DNA of 64,000 bases from NCBI RefSeq assembly GCF_009176305.1, contig NZ_BLAJ01000007.1, positions 124,001 to 188,000 of the forward strand. The letters run 5' to 3'. The translations under genes were made by a program, and so were the position numbers. This DNA is from Martinezella dioscoreae. GTDB lineage: Bacteria > Pseudomonadota > Alphaproteobacteria > Rhizobiales > Rhizobiaceae. Shown here one piece after another: positions 52,990-61,733 of the stretch. The stretch's first letter is position 1. Every line of letters starts with the position of its first letter. Below the pieces are notes generated by a model. That model had not been told where the DNA came from, did not search any database, and saw nothing but the letters and a program-made list of their open reading frames with translations.

Positions 52990-54276
52990 GTGTTGAACGA
53001 AAAAATTGCCGTCATTGGCCTCGGTTATGTTGGCCTACCTGTCGCGATTGCGCTTGCCGAAAAATTCCATAATGTGGTCGGCTTCGACATCAAAGCCTCT
53101 CGCGTCACTGCGCTGCAGGCGGGCAAGGACGATACCCGGGAGATTTCTTCTGAACGGCTGCGGTCGAGCGGACTGCACATCAGCAGCGAGATCGAGGATC
53201 TCAAGGATCGCGATATCTTCATCGTTGCCGTGCCGACGCCGATCGATCGGAACCGCCAGCCCGACCTGCGGCCCATGATTTCCGCCTCGCGCACCGTCGG
53301 CAAAGTCCTGCGCAAGGGTTCGATCGTTGTCTATGAATCGACCGTCTATCCCGGCGTTACCGAAGAGGTCTGCGGCCCGGTGCTGGCGGAAGTTTCCGGG
53401 CTGCGCCAGGGCGAGGATTTCCATGTCGGCTATTCGCCGGAACGAATCAACCCTGGCGACAAGGAACACACCTTTGAGCGCATCGTGAAGGTCGTCGCCG
53501 GCGATGATGCGGAAACCTTGGAAAAGATCGCCGCCATCTATGGTGCCGTGGTCGAGGCGGGCATTCATCGCGCCCCGAGTATTAAGGTGGCCGAGGCCGC
53601 CAAGGTGATCGAAAACACCCAGCGCGACGTCAACATCGCACTGATGAACGAGCTTTCGATCATTTTCGAGAAAATGGATATCCGCACCGCCGATGTTTTA
53701 AAGGCGGCACGGACGAAATGGAACTTCCTGCCCTTTACTCCCGGCCTGGTCGGCGGCCACTGCATCGGCGTCGACCCCTATTATCTGACTGCCAAGGCAG
53801 AAGAGCTCGGCTATCATCCCGAAGTCATCCTCTCCGGCCGCCGCATCAATGACGGAATGGGCGCCTTCATTGCCCAGAAGCTCATCAAGATGCTGGTTGC
53901 GGCGAAAAAGCCGATCAATGGCGCGCGCATCGGCATATTCGGTCTGACCTTCAAGGAAAATGTGCCTGACCTGCGCAACAGCCGCGTTCCCGACATTATA
54001 AGCGAACTGCATCAGTTCGGCCTGGAGCCGCTGGTGCACGATCCGATGGCGAGCCATGCGGAAGCCGAGGAGGAATACGGCATTCGCCTGATGGAGCTGA
54101 AGGATTTCGGCAAGCTTGATGCCGTCGTGCTTGCCGTTCCCCATAAATCCTATCTGGCGGAAGGTGCAGCCACTATCCTCGATCTCTTGAGCGAGAACGG
54201 CGTCGTCGTCGACGTGAAGGCAGCTCTCGATCGGAGTAATCCTCTGCTGGAAGGTCACTCAGTCTGGAGTCTGTAA
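52990..54276 (+). CDS. Nucleotide-sugar dehydrogenase, TviB/WbpO type
   Basis: This 428-residue UDP-glucose/GDP-mannose dehydrogenase superfamily enzyme has N-terminal NAD motif GLGYVGLPVA (about residues 10-19), catalytic Cys in VGGHCIGVDPYYLTAKAEELGYHPEVILSGR (Cys near 258), and GLTFKENVPDLRNS in the third domain. These features group it with TviB/WbpO enzymes that oxidise UDP-GlcNAc or UDP-GalNAc to the uronic acid, rather than UDP-glucose dehydrogenase. It would feed a surface polysaccharide. The start is GTG at 52990 with weak AGG upstream. Confidence 0.88.
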   Translation: MLNEKIAVIGLGYVGLPVAIALAEKFHNVVGFDIKASRVTALQAGKDDTREISSERLRSSGLHISSEIEDLKDRDIFIVAVPTPIDRNRQPDLRPMISASRTVGKVLRKGSIVVYESTVYPGVTEEVCGPVLAEVSGLRQGEDFHVGYSPERINPGDKEHTFERIVKVVAGDDAETLEKIAAIYGAVVEAGIHRAPSIKVAEAAKVIENTQRDVNIALMNELSIIFEKMDIRTADVLKAARTKWNFLPFTPGLVGGHCIGVDPYYLTAKAEELGYHPEVILSGRRINDGMGAFIAQKLIKMLVAAKKPINGARIGIFGLTFKENVPDLRNSRVPDIISELHQFGLEPLVHDPMASHAEAEEEYGIRLMELKDFGKLDAVVLAVPHKSYLAEGAATILDLLSENGVVVDVKAALDRSNPLLEGHSVWSL

Positions 54277-54286
54277 GGCTGAAACG

Positions 54287-55225
54287 CTAGCTCAGCGCGC
54301 CTTTATCCCCGCCGGCGACCGTTGCCGCCAACCCTTCTTCGACGGAGTAAGGCGGCGACCAGCCGGTGAGCGCCCGCGTCTCGCCAATATCGACCTGAAG
54401 CGAGCTAAGCAATCGCCGCGCGGCGGCTCGACGTCCCAGAATTGCGGCAAGTCCCTCAAGCAGCGCAGGCGGCAGCGGTAGTATCCAAGCCTTGCGCCCT
54501 GCAGCCAGAGATAGTTTGGAGATCAGCTGGCCAATCGAAAGATCTTCGCCATCGCTGACCAGGAATACACGATTACTGACGGCAGAGTGGCTGGCGCAGA
54601 GCAGCATGAAATCGACGAGATTGCCGATATAAACGAGCGACCTGCGGTTTCGAACCGCCCCAAACGGCCAGGGAAACGGCCGCGCAGCCCACCTCATCAA
54701 GCTTGCGAAATTCGCCTTAACGCCGGGACCATAGACGAGCGGCGGCCGGATGATGACGACCTCCATGCCCGTTTCCGCTGATATCGCGAGCAAGGCCTCC
54801 TCCGCCTCCAGTTTCGAGCGGCCGTAGGCATCTTCCGGATTCGGTATATCGGAAGCCTTGAAAGGCTCCCCCTCCGCCGTCTCCTCGCCATTGACCTTGA
54901 TCGAGCTCAGGAAGACGAAGCGTTTTACGCTCGCGGCCGCGGCTTGTCGCGCCAGGTTGACGGTCGCATCGACATTGACGGCTCGGAACGCAGCCAAGGG
55001 ATCGGCGGCGCTCTCGTTCATGACATGGACGCGGGCCGCCAGATGCATGACGACATCGACGCCGGCAAGCGCATCGGTCCAATCCGTATCGCGATCCATC
55101 GTCCCGATGGCGACGAAGCCTGGGCGGGAGTTGCGGCTGACCGGCCGATACTCCATTCGCCGGCGGGAAAGCTCCGTGCACAGAGCTTGTCCGACAAAAC
55201 CCGTCGCACCCGTCACCAGGATCAT
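54287..55225 (-). CDS. NAD-dependent epimerase/reductase (WbpV/WreQ-like)
   Basis: This 312-residue extended SDR has TGATGFVGQAL at residues 6-16, LSSIKVNGE, the catalytic YGRSKLEAE (Tyr near 136) and IRPPLVYGPGVKANF. Such proteins next to a PglC-type sugar transferase include WreQ of Rhizobium etli, the 4-reductase making UDP-QuiNAc for the O-antigen. That role is inference from neighbourhood. The ATG at 55225 (MILVTG) is chosen; in-frame ATGs at 55255 and 55279 are possible. It is divergent from the transferase. Confidence 0.83.
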   Translation of the reverse strand: MILVTGATGFVGQALCTELSRRRMEYRPVSRNSRPGFVAIGTMDRDTDWTDALAGVDVVMHLAARVHVMNESAADPLAAFRAVNVDATVNLARQAAAASVKRFVFLSSIKVNGEETAEGEPFKASDIPNPEDAYGRSKLEAEEALLAISAETGMEVVIIRPPLVYGPGVKANFASLMRWAARPFPWPFGAVRNRRSLVYIGNLVDFMLLCASHSAVSNRVFLVSDGEDLSIGQLISKLSLAAGRKAWILPLPPALLEGLAAILGRRAAARRLLSSLQVDIGETRALTGWSPPYSVEEGLAATVAGGDKGALS

Positions 55226-55394
55226 CCGCCAGCTGCCTCCACTTTTCCGCACCATGATTAATTGGGACATGCTTTGCACGGGATGTCTGCTTAGAACAAG
55301 GGCGGGGAATCTTGCCGGGACTGGTTGTGCTTGAAATCGCGATATGAGATGGACGGAACACTGACGACCTTGATCACCCTCAGAACAGAGGGTG

Positions 55395-55988
55395 ATGCAA
55401 CGACAAGAGACGATGTTTTATACGATCGCCAAGCGCCTTTTCGATTTTCTCGCCGCTCTAGCCGCGACCATCGTTTTTTTCATCCCGATCCTGATCGTCG
55501 CACTTGCAGTGCGTCTGACCTCACCTGGTCCGATCCTCTATTGGTCGGATCGGGTCGGCCGGAAAAATAAGATCTTCCGCATGCCGAAATTTCGAAGCAT
55601 GCGTACGGATACGCCGGCGGTTGCGACCCATCTGTTGAAGGACCCCAAGATCTATCTGACGCCGATCGGCTCCTTCCTGCGCAAGTCGAGCCTCGACGAG
55701 TTGCCGCAGCTTTGGTGCATCCTGAGAGGCGAGATGAGCATCGTCGGCCCGCGCCCGGCGCTATTCAACCAGCACGATCTCGTCGCACTGCGCACGGAAC
55801 GTGGCGTCGACGCTTTGCTACCGGGCTTGACCGGTTGGGCGCAGGTCAACGGCCGCGACGAGCTGCCGATCCCCGAGAAGGTGGCGCTGGACGAGGACTA
55901 TCTGCACCGACGCTCCTTTCTTTTCGATCTGAAGATCATTTTCCTGACGGTATTGAAAGTGGTCCGGCGCGACGGAGTTGCTCATTGA
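55395..55988 (+). CDS. Initiating sugar transferase (PglC/WbaP catalytic domain type)
   Basis: This is about 197 residues. A single N-terminal membrane helix (KRLFDFLAALAATIVFFIPILIV) and the catalytic block contain KFRSMRTD, KSSLDELPQLWCILRGEMSIVGPRP and LPGLTGWAQVNGRDE, the signature of polyprenyl-phosphate phosphosugar transferases. It starts glycan assembly on undecaprenyl phosphate at the inner membrane. With the divergent reductase it resembles the R. etli wreQ/wreU pair, so QuiNAc-1-phosphate is the likely sugar (inferred). The start may also be the ATG at 55413. Confidence 0.88.
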   Translation: MQRQETMFYTIAKRLFDFLAALAATIVFFIPILIVALAVRLTSPGPILYWSDRVGRKNKIFRMPKFRSMRTDTPAVATHLLKDPKIYLTPIGSFLRKSSLDELPQLWCILRGEMSIVGPRPALFNQHDLVALRTERGVDALLPGLTGWAQVNGRDELPIPEKVALDEDYLHRRSFLFDLKIIFLTVLKVVRRDGVAH

Positions 55989-56121
55989 CAAACAATCAGC
56001 GAAATCGGCATCAGTGACACAACGGCGCGGGAAAATTGCCGTATTCCTGCCCCTTTGCGACCATACGGCCCGTGACGGGGCGAGGAATGCCGGATGGTGA
56101 ACCGATTCTGGACAAAGGCGG

Positions 56122-57531
56122 ATGACGACATTGGACGACTCGCGCATCAACAAACCGCATGCTGATCTTGCAGCCGAACCGATCGGCGTCACGAAGGCAG
56201 GAAGCAACATGACGAAGCCGCTCGCCATCATCGGCGGCATTCTCTGGCTGCTTGTCGCTTCGCCGACCGTCGTCGAGAGCGACGCCTACCGGTATGCCAC
56301 CGCGCTCCTCTCTCTGATCGCCCTCTACTACTATATGAAGGCGCCGATACGGCCGCGCACCGATTGGATCGGCTGGCTCTGCATGGGCTGGGCCTTCTAT
56401 GTCATGGCGCGTTTCTTCATCACCTTCTGGCTGACGCCGCAGCACGATATCGGCGCTTCGGATTGGCTCTATGCCTTCCCCTTCTTCTTCCCCATCATGG
56501 GCGTCGCCTTCCTGCTCTACGAAGAGCTGATGGAAAAGATCGTCGCGGCCTATTTCGCCGTGGTGCTCGTCATGCTGGTCGCCACTCAGCATCTGCGCGA
56601 GGTCTTTGCCGGCGAAACCATCCGCCCGCTGATTATGAACAACCAGATCCACGGCGCCGTCGCCTGCGGCATGATCGTGATCTTCACCCTATTCTGGCTG
56701 TTGCATTACCTAACGAACAAATCGAGCGACCGCCGGATCGCCCGCTTCGCCTATATCGCGTCGCCCTTCATCTTCGCGCTCTGTTTCATCGCCATTTACG
56801 GTGCCAAATCGAAAGGCGTCTGGCTGGCACTCGGCATCACACTGCCTGTCCTTGCGCTCATTACGCTGACCTACCTGCGCCTGAGGAGCGGTGCCATCAT
56901 TATTATCGCCGTCGCGGCCCTGTTGATCGCAGGGATCTATGGCGTCAGGCACAATCTGGACAAAACGGCCGGCCCAACTGTATCGGCAGCCCTTTCCATG
57001 GTCGAAAATGTGGCCAATGGCCATGAGATGGGCGGCGTGGTTTCAAACGCCATCAGCTCCAGCAATACACCGGTGTCGATGGACGAACGCCTGCAGCTCT
57101 GGTCGAACAGCTGGGAAGTCTTTTCATCGGCGCCGATCTTCGGCTGGGGCAATCGGTGGCTCGAACGCTGGGCCGAGACGCGCTACTCGCATGTTCAGTA
57201 CACGCTGCTGCACAACGGCTATCTGGAAATCCTAGTACGTTACGGCCTGTTCGGTGCGGCAATCATGGGCTTTATGCTCGCCACCTTCATCCGCGCCGTC
57301 TGGCGCGCCCGCACGGCCGGCATTATTCCGCGCGCCGCATGGCACGCCTATATCGCCTGCCTTTTCTTTTTCTCATTGACGCTCCTCAGCAACTCCAACA
57401 ACCGCCTGGCGATCGGCGAAAGCCTGGCCTTCGCAAGCTCCGCCTTCGCCTGCTGGTGTCACATGCGGCTGAAGGGGGAGTATTTGACGATCTCTAAAGG
57501 GGAACGGCAAGAAGCGGCCGTGAGAGCGTGA
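56122..57531 (+). CDS. O-antigen ligase/polymerase family membrane protein
   Basis: This 469-residue protein has about twelve membrane segments and the Wzy_C/WaaL region: a large periplasmic loop after about residue 280 with DERLQLWSNSWEVFSSAPIFGWGNRWLERW and the HNGYLEILVRYGLFG motif, including the conserved His. It joins or polymerises O-antigen-type glycan in the periplasm. The start is uncertain: ATG 56122, or ATG 56209 (440 residues) which has GGAAG four bases upstream. Its last codons abut the broken end of an IS481-type transposase. Confidence 0.82.
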   Translation: MTTLDDSRINKPHADLAAEPIGVTKAGSNMTKPLAIIGGILWLLVASPTVVESDAYRYATALLSLIALYYYMKAPIRPRTDWIGWLCMGWAFYVMARFFITFWLTPQHDIGASDWLYAFPFFFPIMGVAFLLYEELMEKIVAAYFAVVLVMLVATQHLREVFAGETIRPLIMNNQIHGAVACGMIVIFTLFWLLHYLTNKSSDRRIARFAYIASPFIFALCFIAIYGAKSKGVWLALGITLPVLALITLTYLRLRSGAIIIIAVAALLIAGIYGVRHNLDKTAGPTVSAALSMVENVANGHEMGGVVSNAISSSNTPVSMDERLQLWSNSWEVFSSAPIFGWGNRWLERWAETRYSHVQYTLLHNGYLEILVRYGLFGAAIMGFMLATFIRAVWRARTAGIIPRAAWHAYIACLFFFSLTLLSNSNNRLAIGESLAFASSAFACWCHMRLKGEYLTISKGERQEAAVRA

Positions 57532-57533
57532 GC

Positions 57534-57761
57534 ATGATAGTTGCACGACTGCTTCGGGTAGCTGGTTGGCATAGCGCACAGGTCGCCGTGACCGATCCGT
57601 CAGCGCCTCCAGGCCATCGTCCTTGTAGCGGTTGAAAACCTTGTAGCCGGTCTTGGGCGAGATCCCGAACTCCCGGCACACATCGCTCATGCCTTCGCCT
57701 CCAGCAGCCGGGCGACAGAGCGTAGAGGTTCCTCGATCACCGAAGGCTCTCTCCACGGCAT
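57534..57761 (-). pseudogene. IS481-type transposase remnant, frameshifted and truncated
   Basis: From 57761 leftwards the first frame begins MPWRE and runs SVARLLEAKA to a stop. The next frame (ATG at 57690) gives MSDVCREFGIS followed by TGYKVFNRYKDDGLEALTDRSRRPVRYANQLPE. Together they are the N-terminal helix-turn-helix part of an IS481-family transposase. The two starts are 71 bases apart, so one base is missing, most likely a G in the CTGGAG-GCGAAGG stretch. Homology ends at about 57535, where the O-antigen gene ends; the DDE domain is gone. It is non-functional. Confidence 0.75.
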
Positions 57762-58539
57762 CAACACCTCCCGCCAAAAAGCCGAAAGTGTTACCACCCA
57801 TATCTCCGGTACAATTCGTCACCTATCTCTCAGGTCGGGCACCGAGGCCTCCAAAGCCGTCCATACCCGCCGAGCTACGACGCACGAAGAGCGACTGATT
57901 GCCCCCGCGTGAAAAGCGTAGAAACTAGCGCGTTTGGTGGTGGAAAAGTTCGAACGCTGCCGGCGAGAAGTCGTTTTTGACGCGAGGCGGAATTCAAGTT
58001 CATCGTTGGATGATCTAGGCAACATTTCATCACAAGCAAACTCAGCGCCTTGAGATCACCCTTCTTCGCGATTGGCGACAAAACGTTCGATCTATGTCGT
58101 ATCGGGCCAGGATCGTTCCCGACAAATCCGCGTCCTGCGCATGCAGGAAGTATTCGGTTCCGAAAATGCACCCTCTGCCAAAGCGGTGATGTCTAGCAGA
58201 CCTTGTAAACGCCGATCGAATACCTTCCTCCATATCGGTGGTGAGCATCGTCCGCTGAGCCCGAAGAAGCCATTCGCTGACACAGCTACCCGCCCAGAAT
58301 GGTATCGCTCCGCCATTTAAGGGCGCTTAACTTAGCTCAGCCCCTATTTAAGCCAGGAGCCAATTGCTTAAATAACACTGCACTCTCGTAATTGGACATG
58401 TCCGTTTCAGCTTCTAACCTTCGGCTAGGCCGCTTCGTCGAGACCCCTATAGCGGGCGAATCGTGCGCGCCTTCGTGCCGCCCCCCCATTACCGCTTGAA
58501 CCGTCGATCGACGTGCTGGCCCTATTGGAAAGGCTGAGC
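57762..58539. other. Unassigned region between IS remnant and fic
   Basis: 778 bases in which I can support no gene. Several short frames exist on both strands without ribosome-binding sites or known motifs. Part may be IS end and decayed flanking DNA. Confidence 0.5.
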
Positions 58540-60114
58540 CTAGCCGAGCGGGCCTTTGGGCGCGCCATCCTCATTCGATAGGCTGATGTCGAAGGCGTCG
58601 CGAACCACCGCTTCCGCTGACGTTACCTCCTCGTCCGTCATCTTTTCGAATTCACGACTGCGCCGCTTCTTGGAAAGCGTACCCTCGTTCTGACGGATGA
58701 AATTGATGAGACTGGAGATCATCCCGTCCGGCATCTCAAGGAAATCCTGAATGCGTCCCTTCGCTTCATCGAAGCGCGCGAGGTGATCGATCTCATTTGG
58801 CAGGTCATGCCTGATCGTCTGTACGACGCAAGCATAGAGAAATTCCGTCAACTTCGTATAATCCCCGAACCTGTAAAGATCGGCAGTGTCGTTGAGGACA
58901 CTCACGTTTTTCTCCGGTGTCGGCACCCATTCGATAAAGGGCAACAGCGGTCCGGTGTAACCGCGCAGGCGCTCGCCATACTCCTCCTGGCGTTCAAGAA
59001 GTACGGAAGAAATGGGAAAAATCATGCCAGCGGGCGTATATCCGCGCTCAGACAGAACATGGTGTATGAGGTACCGATGCAGGCGACCGTTTCCGTCTTC
59101 GAAGGGATGGACGAAGACGAAGGCGAAGGCCATGACCGAGGCTTGAAGTACGGCATCGACCCCACTCTCCGCCATCCTGCTTCCTGAGGCTATGATCCCT
59201 CCGAGCAGATCGCTAATGTCTTCGTGCCGGGCTGAAATGAATTCGGGGAGAGGATCGTCGTTCCAGTCGCAATCGCCAATAAAGCCGCCGGCGTCTCGCA
59301 GCCCGCGCTTGATGAACCGGCTCTCCTCGATCACAATGTGCTGGAGGCGCACGAGTTCGTCCACTGTGATCGGCCGCTTTCCCGCTTGAGCAACAGCCCT
59401 CATCCAACGCTCGAGGCGGCTTCGCGGCGGGCGTTCGCCTTCGATCTGGTAGGATGCCTGGCTATCCGACAGAAGCAGAAAGCTTGCCGCGCGCGTAACG
59501 ATCCCCTTTCCGATCTTTCCGATGAGCTCTTTGGCTTCAGCGTCCCAGCGGTGGGCGACCGTGTCGACGAGATATTCGGTACGCCTTAATACGGGGCAGA
59601 ATGCTGGTGTGCCAAGGAGATTGTCTCGCACGCGGTGACGGGGCGAATTCACGGGGGACGATGTGAAGTAGCTCGCGGTGTCAAGCGCTTCAACATAGTT
59701 CCCCCGTTCCGCATCCGGAATGTCAAGGCGTGTACCTGTCAGCCATTCATAGAAAAACCAGATCCGGCGCGTCACGCTGCTCGTCGGTTCGGCTTCGATC
59801 AGCGCTGCGATCTGACTGGCCGGGACGATGTGAAATAGCTTTTTTAGGATCAACAGATCGATCGTCTCGTGCCTCAGTGCGAAAGACAGATGTCCAAGTA
59901 AGCTGTCCTCTGGAGCGAAGCGCTTGTCGAAGATCGTCCAATCCTCATGTGCTCTCCTCGAGCCATAGACGAAGCCCTTCGCGACGCACGAGGGGAGACG
60001 AACAGGGGCTGCAATCCCGTATTTCTGGACAAGAGCTGCATACCCAACGGGAACCGTATCCGTTGGCACAATACGCTCTTGGAAGACCCCCAGATTTGCG
60101 GGATTAGCTGTCAT
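58540..60114 (-). CDS. Fic family protein (class II, with inhibitory motif)
   Basis: This 524-residue protein has the Fic core HPFEDGNGRLHR (catalytic His near residue 333), which transfers AMP or another nucleotide moiety to target hydroxyls. The inhibitory motif SYQIEGE near residue 221 fits (S/T)xxxE(G/N) and lies N-terminal to the Fic core, which makes it class II. An N-terminal part of about 200 residues and a C-terminal helical part (SKKRRSREFEKM) flank the domain. The ATG at 60114 follows GAGGAAG with five bases between. Upstream is an array of 17-bp motifs. It lies between an IS remnant and virB genes; the target is unknown. Confidence 0.88.
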   Translation of the reverse strand: MTANPANLGVFQERIVPTDTVPVGYAALVQKYGIAAPVRLPSCVAKGFVYGSRRAHEDWTIFDKRFAPEDSLLGHLSFALRHETIDLLILKKLFHIVPASQIAALIEAEPTSSVTRRIWFFYEWLTGTRLDIPDAERGNYVEALDTASYFTSSPVNSPRHRVRDNLLGTPAFCPVLRRTEYLVDTVAHRWDAEAKELIGKIGKGIVTRAASFLLLSDSQASYQIEGERPPRSRLERWMRAVAQAGKRPITVDELVRLQHIVIEESRFIKRGLRDAGGFIGDCDWNDDPLPEFISARHEDISDLLGGIIASGSRMAESGVDAVLQASVMAFAFVFVHPFEDGNGRLHRYLIHHVLSERGYTPAGMIFPISSVLLERQEEYGERLRGYTGPLLPFIEWVPTPEKNVSVLNDTADLYRFGDYTKLTEFLYACVVQTIRHDLPNEIDHLARFDEAKGRIQDFLEMPDGMISSLINFIRQNEGTLSKKRRSREFEKMTDEEVTSAEAVVRDAFDISLSNEDGAPKGPLG

Positions 60115-60130
60115 GCCGACTTCCTTCCTC

Positions 60131-60343
60131 ATCGAAAAAAAGTTACATCATCGAAGAATGATTATTTTCGAGACATGATATCGAAAATCGCTTAGATCGG
60201 AAATCAATTATCCTTATCGAAACACGCTTAGATTCGATCAACCATATCGAAAATTGATTATACCGGACATGCGCCTCATCGAACCGCAGGTTTCGCATCG
60301 AAAATCGATTAGAAACAGGGGGCGCTATAGAAATCCAATTAGA
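60131..60343. repeat. Array of about eight ATCGAAAATCGATTAGA-like motifs upstream of fic
   Basis: Copies start at 60131, 60150, 60180, 60196, 60216, 60246, 60297 and 60327, with a possible degenerate copy at 60278. Best copies: 60180 (ATCGAAAATCGCTTAGA) and 60297 (ATCGAAAATCGATTAGA). Spacings cluster near 19-20 and 30 bases. All copies have the same orientation. The first begins 17 bases before the fic start codon. Confidence 0.7.
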
Positions 60344-60735
60344 ATCCCTTCGCGACTGAGGAACTCGGCTTTTCGCTCAACAACGCACGAAAAGCGTCAT
60401 ACCAAGTTGGTGATGCTGCGACCCAACCGGATCACCACCACGAAATTCAAATATTTGTACCCCAATGCTCTCTATTTTCATTGCATAATCCGCGGGCAAC
60501 TACGAGGCCGTGTGACCAAACATGGCATGCGGCCTTGGAGAGCGCTCACGTACCCCGAATTTCGCATGCACATCGGCCTTTTTCCGGTCCAGTTTTCCGA
60601 TGAACGAGGCCGTTCGCCGAAGCCGAGGAAGACAAGGCACCGGATTAAATCTGGTTAGGCCTGTTTTCCGTTTACAAGGAACCTCGGCTGAAGCGAACAA
60701 ACCAAAATGCAGGAACCAATCATTTCTCCGCTCGA
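60344..60735. other. Gap between motif array and virB11
   Basis: 392 bases with no supported gene and no clear terminator. An upstream part of the fic control region may lie here. Short frames overlap the end of virB11 and look like shadows. Confidence 0.45.
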
Positions 60736-61725
60736 TCACGGCTTGAAAAAAATCTCGCTCACCCGAAATCGCCCATCGATCCGCTTGCACTGGACAATGA
60801 TATCGATCGCGACCTTGAGCAAACTACGAACATCGCCGCGCTCAAGGTCACGACCTCCTTCCGACTCTTTGACGAGCAACGTCAGTTGTTCGAATGCCAG
60901 GGCCGCGGAATCGGCATGCACCGTTGTGATCGATCCAGGGTGTCCTGAATTGACATTGCGGATGTAGTAGAAGGCTGAGCCGTCGCGCAGCTCCTGTAGA
61001 AGAATGCGATCGGGTCGCATCCTGAGGCACGATTCGAGCAAATCTTTCGCGCTGATTTTCGCCAGCCCCTGCCCTCCTTTCGAATAGAAAAGCTTGACGT
61101 GATTGGGCTGCGAGATGACCAGCTCCGGCGTATCCTCGATCGAGATTATCCGCTCATGCTCCGGGATATGCCGGATCAATGCCTTCGAGAGGGTGGTCTT
61201 GCCAGATCCGGTCGCCCCCGAGATGATGATGTTCTTTCGCTCAAGAACCGCCGCGCGCAGAAACGTCGCGTAGTTGCCTGCCTTAAGGATCTTGTCTAAC
61301 CTGGTATTGGAGGATTCAACATGGCGGTTCGGCGAGGAGACATTGGAAAATAATCCACCCCTTTCGAGATCATCCAACGTCAGCGTCACTGACGACGGCT
61401 TCCTGATCGTGATGCTGACCGTGCCCTTCGTCGTTGCCGGCGGAACAACGATCTGAATCCGCTCTTCATCGGGTAAGGTGGCCGACAAGACCGGCCGGGC
61501 CTCATCGATTGCCTGGTTCGAATAGCTTGCAATGGCCCGGGCAAGGCGCATGAGCTTCTCGAAACTAAGATCCGGCAGTGCATGATGCTGCCATCCCTCC
61601 GTTCCCTCGGTCAGCACTTCACCCGGGCGGTTGACGACGATCTCATAGAGCGACGTATCCTTCAGGAAGCGAGATAGTGGCAAAAGCAATTCACGCACCA
61701 CGCGAGCATCTGAAGCTTCCGCCAT
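60736..61725 (-). CDS. virB11: Type IV secretion ATPase VirB11
   Basis: This 329-residue hexameric traffic ATPase has an N-terminal domain to about residue 140, Walker A SGATGSGKTT (about 168-177), the Asp box in ISIEDTPEL, Walker B RPDRILLQELRDG and the His box GHPGSITTVHAD. It powers pilus assembly and substrate transfer at the inner membrane. It is the last of the virB genes, eight bases after virB10. Confidence 0.94.
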   Translation of the reverse strand: MAEASDARVVRELLLPLSRFLKDTSLYEIVVNRPGEVLTEGTEGWQHHALPDLSFEKLMRLARAIASYSNQAIDEARPVLSATLPDEERIQIVVPPATTKGTVSITIRKPSSVTLTLDDLERGGLFSNVSSPNRHVESSNTRLDKILKAGNYATFLRAAVLERKNIIISGATGSGKTTLSKALIRHIPEHERIISIEDTPELVISQPNHVKLFYSKGGQGLAKISAKDLLESCLRMRPDRILLQELRDGSAFYYIRNVNSGHPGSITTVHADSAALAFEQLTLLVKESEGGRDLERGDVRSLLKVAIDIIVQCKRIDGRFRVSEIFFKP

Positions 61726-61733
61726 CTTCCGCC

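Noticed and set aside
58000..58330. Small leftward gene around 58042-58316
   Set aside because: Several overlapping short frames on both strands, none with a ribosome-binding site or resemblance to a family.
60131..60343. CRISPR array
   Set aside because: Repeats are only 17 bp, imperfect, unevenly spaced at 16-51 bases, and no cas genes are present.
60500..60790. A 96-codon frame on the - strand after virB11
   Set aside because: Overlaps the end of virB11 in another frame, has no ribosome-binding site and no motif.
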